Positions 25,290 to 33,307 of a stretch of 54,566 nucleotides of DNA are shown here, in pieces. The stretch lies in NCBI GenBank assembly GCA_021604825.1, contig BQJS01000006.1, positions 1-54,566 on the forward strand, in the 5' to 3' direction. Within the stretch, counting starts at the first letter, position 1. Each line of letters opens with the position of its first letter. Below the pieces are notes generated by a model. It was not told the DNA's origin and did not search any database. It saw only the letters and a program-made list of their open reading frames with translations. Position numbers and translations under genes: made by a program. The stretch comes from Phycisphaerae bacterium. Its GTDB lineage: Bacteria > Planctomycetota > Phycisphaerae > UBA1845.

Positions 25290-26449
25290 ATGGTTGATAA
25301 TATTTTTTTGAATGCTTTGGGAAGCGGCAGGACGTCATTTCGTTTAGCCCATTGAAATGCCTTGGGAAGGCGCGACTTCCGGCAATTCGCACGGTATACG
25401 TTGAACCAAACCGATCGATGGGTCAATTGATGTTGCACGCTGCATGACTTGACGAATTCGCTCAGCGATTCTTGAATCGATGCCGGCAAAATCGTTTCGC
25501 AGACGGCGGTGATTGATTTACCATTCGCTTCGACGTTCGGCAATTCCCACATGCCCGCCCATAGTCCGGAATCGGCTCGACGATGCAGGAGGACATGCCC
25601 ATTGGCTTCGATCACCAACGCTGTCAAATCTAGGTGTGTGGGTTTGGTTCGTTTTCGGACGGGTGGTATCTCGTCAACTAGATCTCGTTGTTTGGCGATG
25701 CAGAGTTGCTTGAGCGGACAGGTGCCACAGCCTGGCACTTTGGGTGTGCAAGTGGTCGCGCCAAGATCCATCAACGCTTGATTAAAATCGCCGCAGCGCT
25801 TGCGTGGAATGACTTTCGCTGAAATATCCCAGAGTAACTCGATTGTTTTGGCATCGCTTTGTGAATCACGAATGGCAAACACGCGTGAAAGCACCCGCTT
25901 GACATTGCCATCGAGGATTGGCGCGGAAACGCCAAACGCGATTGACGCAATGGCCCCGGCCGAGTATCGACCGACACCCGGCAGTTCCATCAAGGCCCTG
26001 ACGGTATCCGGAAAGCAGCCTCCCAATTCGTCCGCGACGATCTTCGCCGCGTCGTGTAGATGGTGGGCTCGGCGGTAATAACCAAGTCCCGCCCACATCG
26101 CGAGTATGTCATCCCGATCGGCGGCTGCCAGGGCTTCGACGTTCGGATACGCCTTGAGAAATGCTGCATAATATGGAGCGACGGTACTGGTTTGCGTCTG
26201 TTGAAGCATCATCTCCGACAACCACACCGCATACGGGTCCGGGTCATCGCTGCGCCACGGCAAATCGCGACGGTGCCGATCGTACCAGTTCAGCAAGCGC
26301 CGCCGCAGCCGCGGAATGTCCACGCCATCCGCGATCGACGTGGGATTTGTTGACGAAGCCGTCTTCATCTCCGCATTGTGCCGCCGTGGGCTGAACGCGG
26401 CAACCTGACCCGATTGTTTCGCCACTTGCCCACAATCGCGATTCGACAT
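25286..26449 (-). CDS. mutY: A/G-specific adenine glycosylase MutY
   Basis: Removes adenine mispaired with 8-oxoguanine. The 387 residues hold a helix-hairpin-helix glycosylase domain (LPWRSDDPDPYAVWLSEMMLQQTQ, VEALAAADRDDILAMWAGLGYY, LMELPGVGRYSAGAIASIAFG and the catalytic Asp in ILDGNVKRVLSR; quoted in pieces). A 4Fe-4S loop follows (CTPKVPGCGTCPLKQLC). The C-terminal NUDIX-like domain (VLLHRRADSGLWAGMWELPN) recognises 8-oxoG. The start at ATG 26449 is tentative; ATG 26368 is closer to the conserved region. Confidence 0.93.
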   Translation of the reverse strand: MSNRDCGQVAKQSGQVAAFSPRRHNAEMKTASSTNPTSIADGVDIPRLRRRLLNWYDRHRRDLPWRSDDPDPYAVWLSEMMLQQTQTSTVAPYYAAFLKAYPNVEALAAADRDDILAMWAGLGYYRRAHHLHDAAKIVADELGGCFPDTVRALMELPGVGRYSAGAIASIAFGVSAPILDGNVKRVLSRVFAIRDSQSDAKTIELLWDISAKVIPRKRCGDFNQALMDLGATTCTPKVPGCGTCPLKQLCIAKQRDLVDEIPPVRKRTKPTHLDLTALVIEANGHVLLHRRADSGLWAGMWELPNVEANGKSITAVCETILPASIQESLSEFVKSCSVQHQLTHRSVWFNVYRANCRKSRLPKAFQWAKRNDVLPLPKAFKKILSTM

Positions 26450-26507
26450 AGCCTGCCATCATCAACAGGCAAACCGCTTACCCGTCGTCATGGAGGATGA
26501 AGCCCCG

Positions 26508-27266
26508 ATGCATTTCACAAAACCAACTGCCGCCAACCGATCGCAAATTCGCCACACCCGTTTGATTCTCTCGCTCGCCGTCGGCATGTGCATGTTTACC
26601 GGTTGCACTTCGATGAAGACTTCGGTCGTCGGTATGTCGGTGGAGGATCGGCCGATTGAATGTCAGCGGATTGGCTGGGGTCGCGACACTGTGTTAATCA
26701 TCGCCACGATTCACGGAGACGAAGCGGCTGGCACGCCGCTGGTGGCCCGTTTGGCCGAGCATCTGCAAGACAACCCGAAGCTTCTCAAAGGGCGGAAGAT
26801 TATCATCATGCCAGTGGCCAATCCGGATGGTTACGTTCACAACTCGCGTTTTAACGTGAGCGGTGTTGATTTGAATCGCAACTTCCCCGCTGACAATTTT
26901 GACGCCTCTCAAAGACACGGGGCATTTGCACTGTGCGAACCGGAAAGTCGCGCGATCAAATCTGTGCTCGACAAGTACAAACCATCACGCATCGTTAGCA
27001 TCCATCAACCGGTAGCGTGCATCGACTACGACGGTCCAGCCGCAGAGTTGGCCTCGGCAATGGGGCGGCACACGAATCTACCCGTTAAGCGAATCGGAAG
27101 TCGACCTGGGTCGCTCGGTTCGTATGCCGGGCTGACGTTGAGTACGCCGATCATCACGTTTGAACTGCCCGCCACTGCAAGTTCCATGGACCAAGAAACG
27201 CTCTGGAATGCGTACGGAGAATCGTTGCTAGCCGCCATTCGATATCCGGACGACGAGTTGCAGTAG
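26508..27266 (+). CDS. M14-family carboxypeptidase/amidase-like lipoprotein (MpaA-like)
   Basis: 252 residues. The signal ends MCMFTGC, a lipobox. The M14 zinc-peptidase domain shows IATIHGDEAAG (zinc His and Glu), NPDGYVHNSRFNVSGVDLNRNFP, the third zinc histidine in SIHQP, and the catalytic glutamate in ITFELP. The short length and the context resemble MpaA-type enzymes that trim murein peptides. ATG 26508 with GGAGGAT upstream is preferred over ATG 26490. A second M14 gene follows 246 bases later. Confidence 0.85.
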   Translation: MHFTKPTAANRSQIRHTRLILSLAVGMCMFTGCTSMKTSVVGMSVEDRPIECQRIGWGRDTVLIIATIHGDEAAGTPLVARLAEHLQDNPKLLKGRKIIIMPVANPDGYVHNSRFNVSGVDLNRNFPADNFDASQRHGAFALCEPESRAIKSVLDKYKPSRIVSIHQPVACIDYDGPAAELASAMGRHTNLPVKRIGSRPGSLGSYAGLTLSTPIITFELPATASSMDQETLWNAYGESLLAAIRYPDDELQ

Positions 27267-27282
27267 CCCGAATGCGTCGGAT

Positions 27283-27314
27283 ATTGACGCACTTTGCTGG
27301 GCAATTGACGCACT
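27283..27314. repeat. Pair of 11-bp direct repeats, 21 bp apart
   Basis: ATTGACGCACT occurs at 27283-27293 and 27304-27314, 21 bases start to start, which is two helical turns. The first copy also forms a dyad with GCGTC a few bases upstream. They lie 90-120 bases upstream of the promoter at 27405 and could be paired regulator sites. Confidence 0.5.
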
Positions 27315-27404
27315 CCATTTCGAACTCATGTCGCAGGTGTGTCCGCGCGGTGTTGCGGGTTCGGTTATCGACGTAAGCGATAGTCGTTCGGGCGTTTACG
27401 TGCA

Positions 27405-27434
27405 TTGACCCAGCGCATGCATGTCTTCTATAAT
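27405..27434 (+). promoter_or_regulatory. Promoter of the secreted M14 carboxypeptidase
   Basis: TTGACC (27405-27410), 18 bases, TATAAT (27429-27434). The -10 box is perfect. The start codon is at 27513, leaving a leader of about 70 bases. Confidence 0.7.
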
Positions 27435-27512
27435 CGCTATCTGGACAGGGAAAATCGCCGACATTGCTTCGGTCGGCTTATCACGCCATCGCAGGGGAAG
27501 GAATCACGCCCA

Positions 27513-29213
27513 ATGAAACGGTGCAAAGCGCCACGGAAGATTTCGTGCGCAATTCTCGGTTTGGTCGTAGTCATCAATGGGGCTGCCTTCGCCGATGAGG
27601 ATTCGCAAACGGTCGAGGTCCGCGTGCAAGCCGTTGAGGCGCGAGCGGTGGGGCGGTTCGATATTTTGCAAATCAAAGCCGCCCAAGAACGGTTGGTCAG
27701 TTTGGGTTTCGACGTGTCGCGATGCGGACACAATCCGGCTGAGGGCGTCTTCAGGATTGAGATTGATTCGGCTGATGATGAGCGCCTGCTAAATAACAAC
27801 GGGTTCGACGTTTCGGAATTCGATGATGCGGGGGCGCGTGGCGCGTTGGTCGAGTCGTCGTACTTCGATCCAGGCGAAATCCTGACGATGCTCAATCAGA
27901 CGGCGAGTGATCACCCGGGTATCACGCACGTCTTTACCATTGGCACCACGATCGAAGGCCGGCCCATTCGCGCCATCGAGATTTCCAACAATCCTGGATT
28001 GCCTGAAGACGAGCCAGCCATCCAGTTCAATGCCCAACATCACGCCCGCGAAGTGGCGACGTCTCACATCGCGATGGACTTGATCAATCGGTTGACCGAT
28101 CAATATGGAGTCAATTCGGAAATCACCAATTGGGTGGACAATTACAAAACAGTTTGCGTGCCGATGGTGAATCCTGATGGCGTGCAATACGTGTTTACGT
28201 CGGACGATTTCTGGCGCAAGAACCGTCGATCCAACACGGGGTGCGGCACCGGGAGCGGCATGGGCGTCGATCTGAATCGCAACTATCCATATCTGTGGGG
28301 GCCGGGCTGCGGTTCTTCTAACTCGTGTTTTAGCTCGATCTACCGCGGACCGTCATCCAACTCCGAACTCGAAACGCTGGCGATGATGAACCTGCAGGAT
28401 CAGTACCGATTCACGATTGCGACTTCGTACCATTCACACGGCCGATTCATCGACTATCCCTATGCGTGCAGCAGTGGGGCACCATCAGGACAGATGCCTG
28501 AGCATGGAATCATTCACGAGATGATGGTCGCGATGGCCGGGGCGATTTCTGCGGTGGACGGCGTCACGTACGACCCATACACGCCCGTGCCATTTGGCGG
28601 CGTCAATGGTGACGACACCAGTTGGTATTACGCTTTTGAAGGCGTGTATCCGTTCATCGTCGAAGTTGGAAATTCATTTGCGCCATCGTTTTCGCAAGTG
28701 CCGGGCATCATCAATCGGAACCGAGCTGGCTGGGAATACTTGTATGATCGACTCGGCCAAGCCCGCATGGACCTGCGCGTCGCCGATCACCTGGCCGGTC
28801 TGCCACTCGAAGCCAAGGTCGAAATGCTCCAGCAGGACGATACGGACATTCTCTTCGACACCGGCGAACTCGATCGATTCAGCGAGCCAACGTTTGGCCG
28901 CTCGCGCTGGGTGACCGAAGCCAGCCACACCTACACCATGCGCATCTCCAAGAGCGGTTATCAAACCAGAACGATAGAAGTGCCCGTAGTCAATTCACCA
29001 GTCGACGTGCCCGTGTTGCTCTTACCCGATGGCGTCACGCTCGGCGACGAGAAGCAGGACGGCGATGTAGACCTAGCCGACTACGCCAAGTTCCAAGAGT
29101 GCTTCGACGAGACACCGATTCAAACGGAGTGCCGAATCTTCGATATGGATGGAGATGAAGCGGTCAACTTGAGCGATATCGACGACTGGACCGCAGCGCT
29201 TTCGGGCCCATAG
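27513..29213 (+). CDS. Secreted M14 zinc carboxypeptidase with dockerin-like tail
   Basis: 566 residues. Signal peptide about 1-27 (ISCAILGLVVVINGAAFA), then a propeptide-like segment. The M14 domain has QFNAQHHAREVATSH (zinc His and Glu), VNPDGVQY, GVDLNRNYPYLWG, the zinc histidine in SYHSHGRFIDYP and the catalytic Glu in FIVEVGNSF. A beta-sandwich domain (about 430-505) and an EF-hand, dockerin-like tail (DEKQDGDVDLADYAKFQECF, then FDMDGDEAVNLSDIDDW) close the protein. ATG 27513 has GGGGAAGGA upstream, and only this start gives a proper signal peptide. It should act outside the cell on peptides. Confidence 0.9.
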   Translation: MKRCKAPRKISCAILGLVVVINGAAFADEDSQTVEVRVQAVEARAVGRFDILQIKAAQERLVSLGFDVSRCGHNPAEGVFRIEIDSADDERLLNNNGFDVSEFDDAGARGALVESSYFDPGEILTMLNQTASDHPGITHVFTIGTTIEGRPIRAIEISNNPGLPEDEPAIQFNAQHHAREVATSHIAMDLINRLTDQYGVNSEITNWVDNYKTVCVPMVNPDGVQYVFTSDDFWRKNRRSNTGCGTGSGMGVDLNRNYPYLWGPGCGSSNSCFSSIYRGPSSNSELETLAMMNLQDQYRFTIATSYHSHGRFIDYPYACSSGAPSGQMPEHGIIHEMMVAMAGAISAVDGVTYDPYTPVPFGGVNGDDTSWYYAFEGVYPFIVEVGNSFAPSFSQVPGIINRNRAGWEYLYDRLGQARMDLRVADHLAGLPLEAKVEMLQQDDTDILFDTGELDRFSEPTFGRSRWVTEASHTYTMRISKSGYQTRTIEVPVVNSPVDVPVLLLPDGVTLGDEKQDGDVDLADYAKFQECFDETPIQTECRIFDMDGDEAVNLSDIDDWTAALSGP

Positions 29214-29298
29214 TCAAACGTCTGTTGTGAAACATTCACTGACTTTTTGCCAGTCGTCCGGCCATTTCACTCCGACAACCTCAGTGAAAAGGGCATGC

Positions 29299-29475
29299 TC
29301 AGTGTTTCTTGTAGATCCGGTGATATGCGAAGTGCTGAAATAGAGCAGCAAGCGCGCATCCAAGCGTCGCCAGGTAAGTTACGTTCTTATTTTGCGAAGG
29401 GTCGGTCCAAAGCATGCCGCAAACGCCCAGCCAAAGCAGCAGATTGACCTCGATCGTGTAGAACATGAATTTCAT
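29299..29475 (-). CDS. Small two-helix membrane protein
   Basis: 58 residues with two hydrophobic stretches (VNLLLWLGVCGMLW and YLATLGCALAALFQHFA) and a basic end HRIYKKH. ATG 29475 has GGAAG seven bases upstream. No family recognised. It stands between a carboxypeptidase gene and ssrA and is transcribed away from the latter. Confidence 0.5.
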   Translation of the reverse strand: MKFMFYTIEVNLLLWLGVCGMLWTDPSQNKNVTYLATLGCALAALFQHFAYHRIYKKH

Positions 29476-29488
29476 TTTCAGTCTTCCG

Positions 29489-29517
29489 TTTCCCAATATG
29501 AAAGCACACCATATAAT
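29489..29517 (+). promoter_or_regulatory. Possible ssrA promoter
   Basis: TATAAT at 29512-29517 is preceded after 17 bases by a weak TTTCCC (29489-29494). Transcription would begin about 25 bases before the mature tmRNA end, leaving a leader for RNase P to remove. Confidence 0.5.
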
Positions 29518-29547
29518 AACGCGTTGACCGCATTTGCGTCACACATC

Positions 29548-29898
29548 GGGGGCGATTGGATTCGACCGGGTGAGACGAGGTGTAAGTCGCGTGCCCAGGT
29601 TGCCGGGAGGCCTGGTAAAACACCTGGCAAAACCTTTATATGCCAACACTCAGTTGCGCATGGCAGCCTAAATAGGCTACCCGTCCTCCGGCCGACGCCC
29701 ACTAGGCTGGTTGGACGTCGCTAGTGGGCTGGTCCAGAGACGACGCCTGACCGTCTCCGGATGAGAAAACAGTCGGGCTGGACAAAGGCGAAGCCTGTCG
29801 ATGGGCGTCGCCGGCGTCGAGAAATAAACCATCGACTATGCACGTAGAAGCTTACATTAAGCCACCGCGGGACGGGGGTTCGATTCCCCCCGCCTCCA
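29548..29898 (+). ncRNA. ssrA: Transfer-messenger RNA
   Basis: tmRNA rescues stalled ribosomes and tags the unfinished protein. The 5' end GGGGGCGATTGGATTCGACC and the 3' end GGTTCGATTCC...CGCCTCCA form the tRNA-like half; GGGGGCG pairs with CGCCTCC as the acceptor stem. CCA is not encoded. The tag frame is at 29642-29671 and gives ANTQLRMAA followed by TAA, with the resume codon GCC. Pseudoknot-like paired regions follow (for example GACGCCCACTAGG against the later CTAGTGGGC). The last 26 bases are part of a 78-bp repeat: a mobile element has inserted here and restored the 3' end. Confidence 0.93.
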
Positions 29899-31126
29899 GT
29901 AATTCACGTTTGCGACTTTTTGTGCCATGATTTGTCACTTCGCGTCGTAAACGCCTGCCAGGATGCATCTTACTGATGGATGGCTCCGTCGCGTTTGCGT
30001 CGGATTGTGCCAAGGTATGACCATCGGTGACCAATTCTTGTGAGTCTATTTGTGAGGCTTGGTCTAGAAGGTGGGGAAGTCTCATCACCCAGTTGCGAGT
30101 CTCAAGCTGATTTTCGTCCATGTACGTTCGATTGGTGAGGACAGCGTTCTTGTGCCGCATCATCTCCTGGCGTTGTCGTTCGGGCATTCCATTTGCTGCC
30201 GCCCACGTATTCAGTGTCATTCGCAGGGCATGCAGATCAACTTTGCGGCCCCGCTCGTCAAAGACCGGAATACCCGCAGCCTCTAGATGCTGCTTGACGC
30301 GTTCTCGCTTCGGCACCAAGCCTGCGAACACGCGGTCGCGTTGTTTGAATTGGGCTCCGCGCAAAGCATGCAACTGCGTCGCGCATTCATCGGTGAGCCA
30401 TTGAATTGCCGATCGCTTTGATTTCGTTGTTTCAGGCCGTAACACAACGTGAGGTTCGTCGCAATCCAACTGCACATCTTGCCATTCGAGTTGTTCCAAT
30501 TCACCACGTCTTAGGCCCGTCACAACGGCGGTGAGATACACAATCCCATACTTGCCGGCTACGGCGATCATTCGCTTAACCTCATCAGGCGAAAAGGCGC
30601 GACGCTGGTAACTTTCTTGCCCCTTCTCATCAATTCGCGCGATGTCTTCAAGAGGGATCCTGTCGATACGTCCTTGTTGTTTCATCCATGTGAGCAAGTT
30701 GCGAATCGAAGCTAGGTATTCGTTGAGGGTATTGGGAATGCGTTCACAATCTGCTTCACGCCATTTGCGAAACGAATCCGCGTCAACGTCGCGAGCGTAC
30801 ACCCAGTTGCAGTCTCGCATCAGACGGCGAATGCGCTGATCGAGCCGACGAACGTATTCTGCATTGCGACCCACGCGAGTGCGATCGGCAAGAAAGTCCC
30901 GCAGGTGGTCAGACAATGGCAACGCAGCGGACTCACGAAGCTTCATGCTCGGAATAAGCCCTGCCCGCTCGCGCTCTTGCTCAAGAGCGATCTCGTCCAG
31001 ACGTTTGTTGGCGACGCGTTTGTCAGACGTTCCAAGCGTGAAGTCTTGAAGCTTCTCAGTTTTCTCGAAACGCAACCGGGCGCGATAGATGCGACTGCCC
31101 TTTGGCTTGTATGGATACTTGATCAT
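29852..31126 (-). CDS. Tyrosine-type integrase whose 3' end crosses the attachment site
   Basis: 424 residues as integrated. An N-terminal SAM-like DNA-binding domain (about 60-150) is followed by the catalytic domain: Arg in VVTGLRRGELEQLEW, HALR with His and Arg, the second His in EMMRHKNAVLTN, and the nucleophile Tyr in NRTYMDEN. Residues 393-418 (LRREVTNHGTKSRKR...GGIEPP) are encoded by the 78-bp att repeat, in frame. After it the gene uses only six codons of antisense ssrA DNA (SRGGLM) before TAA. In the excised circle the frame would continue into 34935-35162. It overlaps the excisionase-like gene by 4 bases (ATGA). Its transcript runs antisense into ssrA. Confidence 0.93.
   Translation of the reverse strand: MIKYPYKPKGSRIYRARLRFEKTEKLQDFTLGTSDKRVANKRLDEIALEQERERAGLIPSMKLRESAALPLSDHLRDFLADRTRVGRNAEYVRRLDQRIRRLMRDCNWVYARDVDADSFRKWREADCERIPNTLNEYLASIRNLLTWMKQQGRIDRIPLEDIARIDEKGQESYQRRAFSPDEVKRMIAVAGKYGIVYLTAVVTGLRRGELEQLEWQDVQLDCDEPHVVLRPETTKSKRSAIQWLTDECATQLHALRGAQFKQRDRVFAGLVPKRERVKQHLEAAGIPVFDERGRKVDLHALRMTLNTWAAANGMPERQRQEMMRHKNAVLTNRTYMDENQLETRNWVMRLPHLLDQASQIDSQELVTDGHTLAQSDANATEPSISKMHPGRRLRREVTNHGTKSRKRELLEAGGIEPPSRGGLM
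29873..29950. repeat. Left attachment repeat (78 bp)
   Basis: Identical to 35163-35240. It begins within the T-arm of the tmRNA (29873) and extends 52 bases past its 3' end. Bases just outside differ (A against T on the left; A against C on the right). Seventy-eight bases equal 26 codons, which keeps the integrase frame. Confidence 0.92.
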
Positions 31127-31314
31127 TTCTGTTTGTTGCCGACAAGACGTCTTACATACGCTTCGATGCTGTCTCTTGGTATGCGGCTTCCGGCCCGTAC
31201 TTTCACAAGTTGCATTTCGCCCTGTGCGAGCAATCGATAAAGCGTGCGTTTGCTAATGCGAAGTTTCTCTGCCGCTTCATCCAATCGCAAAAGAAATGGG
31301 CTATTCTCAATCAC
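31123..31314 (-). CDS. Excisionase-like helix-turn-helix protein
   Basis: 63 residues of the MerR/excisionase-like (helix_turn_helix_17) type: LLRLDEAAEKLRISKRTLYRLLAQGEMQLVKVRAGSRIPRDSIEAYV covers helix-turn-helix and wing (quoted as one domain in pieces: AAEKLRISKRTLYRLLAQGE, then RIPRDSIEAYVRRL). Such proteins direct integrases towards excision or act as repressors. It overlaps both neighbours by 4 bases. Confidence 0.87.
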   Translation of the reverse strand: MIENSPFLLRLDEAAEKLRISKRTLYRLLAQGEMQLVKVRAGSRIPRDSIEAYVRRLVGNKQK

Positions 31315-31658
31315 GCTAGTCCCCCCTCCAAATCTGCTACGGGTCCAGGCCCCTTTGCATTTGCCCGCCTCTTGCCTCGATCGATCTGCTCTTGGATCAA
31401 CGTTCGCATCTCTGTCAATTCTTCCTTGCTCAAGTCTTCGCCGGCCATCTTGGATGCGAATTCCATAACGCCTGGCAGCTTCGCCACGGCTATCCCCAGA
31501 GCTTGGAAAATAGGGTTTTCGAGCAGTTTCAGTTCTTTGCGTTCTTCGACGACTCCATTGTGGAGCAATCGTTCGACAAGCGCGGACCGTGATACCCCAC
31601 GCGCCTCGGCGACTTCGCTCAATGCTTCGCGTAGCCTCGGGCTCACACTCACAGACAT
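31311..31658 (-). CDS. Ribbon-helix-helix protein, first gene of the integrase operon
   Basis: 115 residues. The N-terminal SVSVSPRLREALSEVAEARG followed by VSRSALVERLL is a ribbon-helix-helix DNA-binding domain. The C-terminal half is helical and charged (SKEELTEMRTLIQEQIDRGK). ATG 31658 is preferred because the promoter's predicted transcript starts near 31676, leaving AAGAAGAAAGAAG as ribosome site; ATG 31676 would be leaderless. It probably represses the operon in the integrated state. It overlaps the excisionase-like gene by 4 bases. Confidence 0.78.
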   Translation of the reverse strand: MSVSVSPRLREALSEVAEARGVSRSALVERLLHNGVVEERKELKLLENPIFQALGIAVAKLPGVMEFASKMAGEDLSKEELTEMRTLIQEQIDRGKRRANAKGPGPVADLEGGLA

Positions 31659-31682
31659 GACTTCTTTCTTCTTCATGTTTGG

Positions 31683-31710
31683 ATTATTAGTTATTAATAG
31701 GAATTGTCAA
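31683..31710 (-). promoter_or_regulatory. Promoter of the integrase operon
   Basis: On the minus strand: TTGACA (31710-31705), 16 bases, AATAAT (31688-31683). The region between holds the self-complementary TATTAATA and is far richer in A+T than its surroundings. A repressor, such as the first gene's product, could bind here. Confidence 0.6.
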
Positions 31711-31885
31711 GTCGATTCTTGCCGCATCGCAAAACTGTTCAGATGCCCCCAAAATCAGATTGTGACTTCCAGAATGGCTGATTATCATCTTGGAATTCAT
31801 CTGATTTGTGGCCCGATCTGTCCTCTAATCGAGGCGCCCAACGTGGGCGACAGGCCACTGAAATTGAGCAAGGACACTTTTCCAA

Positions 31886-33253
31886 ATGACGTCACGAATG
31901 CTGATCAGCACTATTCTTGTTTCGTTCATGGGAGCATCGTGCAATCCTGACTTAACGCAAGCTCCAAACGATGAAGACTCTGGCGGCGGTGCTTCCATAG
32001 ACGGATCGGAGGAAGGCAGTGGGCAATCGCTGATTGGTAATGCCACTCCGACCATCGATGATCAAGCCTTGGACGGAGCCTGTACAGATCTTTCGATTTC
32101 AGGAGCCGGTCAAGCAATAGCCTACTCATCGGTTGCGACGAATCTCGCCGCGCGTGATACGAATTCTAGCTCAGACGTTTTTGTGTTTGACCGCCCGACG
32201 AAAAGCATAGAGCGGATCAGTATTAACCCTGAAACGAGCCTCGAGGCAAACGATGATTCCGACATGGCCTTAATCTCCAATTGCGGAAACTTTGTCGCCT
32301 TCAGGAGCGATGCAACGAACCTAGGCTGTGATGAGGGTTTGGGGCAAGTATACTTGAAAAATAGAGACTCCGGCGAATTGCGATGTCTTGGCAATGGAGC
32401 AAATACAACAGACGCTATTTTCTTCCGGCCAGCTCGGCAGATATTGATCTCAGGTGACGGCAGTAAAGTAGTATTCGGCGTAGAGCCGCCCAGCAACACC
32501 TCTTTCGATTCGTACTATGTCCACGACGTACTAACCGGAGTTACTGAACTTCTCTTGGATAGTGTTGGAGGGTTGACCGTCTATTGCATCTCGGACAACG
32601 CACGCTGGCTGCTTTTTAGTGACGACCTTTCTGATGTGCGCGGAGCCGAACAAGCTGGGCTATTGTCCATTGCTGAAGATACTGTCGAGGAAGCAGACAC
32701 TGCTCCAAGGCTCATGCTCCTCGATTTGTTGAACAAAGTCGTAACAATTCATATGGACGACGAGGGCAATGACACTCCGGTCATGAATCAGCGTTGGCAC
32801 CACTTTTCGGGCGATGGAGCAACCATCTCATTCATTAGCCTAGAGCCTTTGGTCGCCGAGGACACAAATGGCCAACCCGATGTGTATGTTGTTCCACGAA
32901 CTGGGGGGGATCCCGTCAGGATCAGCCAGTTGCCCGATGGTGGGCAATTTACGACGGAGGTAGCTCTAGCAGATGTTAGTACGGATAACGACGTGCTCTT
33001 TCGGACCGTTTCAATGGTGCCCAACTCATTCGGCGGCCTCAAAGCCGTTAATAGATTCTTCATTTACAATCCAACCAATAGTGAAGTTATGGAGATCTTG
33101 GAAGACCTACAGGATGCTCCTCTTGCCGAGAGACCCTCTAGTCCCTCATTTCTCAGTGCTGACAGCAGCGTGTTTGCTTCATTGTCCAGTGCAGGATTCG
33201 AAGGCATCATGCCCGTGAATCCCGGCGTGATTTTCATTGATTTGGCCGAGTAG
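31886..33253 (+). CDS. Cargo lipoprotein with TolB-like beta-propeller repeats
   Basis: 455 residues. The lipoprotein signal ends near SFMGASC (cysteine about 19), then a Gly/Ser/Asp/Glu linker. The remainder is made of about six repeats resembling the TolB/WD40-like propeller: ISGAGQAIAYSS, ISNCGNFVAFRSDATNL, ISGDGSKVVFGV, ISDNARWLLFSDD, FSGDGATISFISLEPL and FLSADSSVFASLSS, each a strand pair. It is the only clear cargo gene of the element and is outward facing in the cell. Its base composition is lower in G+C than the chromosomal genes, which fits recent arrival. Function unknown; it might alter the surface of the host. Confidence 0.8.
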   Translation: MTSRMLISTILVSFMGASCNPDLTQAPNDEDSGGGASIDGSEEGSGQSLIGNATPTIDDQALDGACTDLSISGAGQAIAYSSVATNLAARDTNSSSDVFVFDRPTKSIERISINPETSLEANDDSDMALISNCGNFVAFRSDATNLGCDEGLGQVYLKNRDSGELRCLGNGANTTDAIFFRPARQILISGDGSKVVFGVEPPSNTSFDSYYVHDVLTGVTELLLDSVGGLTVYCISDNARWLLFSDDLSDVRGAEQAGLLSIAEDTVEEADTAPRLMLLDLLNKVVTIHMDDEGNDTPVMNQRWHHFSGDGATISFISLEPLVAEDTNGQPDVYVVPRTGGDPVRISQLPDGGQFTTEVALADVSTDNDVLFRTVSMVPNSFGGLKAVNRFFIYNPTNSEVMEILEDLQDAPLAERPSSPSFLSADSSVFASLSSAGFEGIMPVNPGVIFIDLAE

Positions 33254-33307
33254 CTTAGCATCCGGAGCAATAGTGAGCCGATCACAATACATCCAAGTAG
33301 ACCAAGT

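Noticed and set aside
29642..29671. Alternative tmRNA tag starting at the ATG at 29640
   Set aside because: That frame gives no AA-ending tag before its stop, while the GCC frame gives ANTQLRMAA and TAA.
31210..31950. 246-codon plus-strand frame over the excisionase-like and RHH genes
   Set aside because: It crosses the operon promoter and three supported starts and shows no domain.
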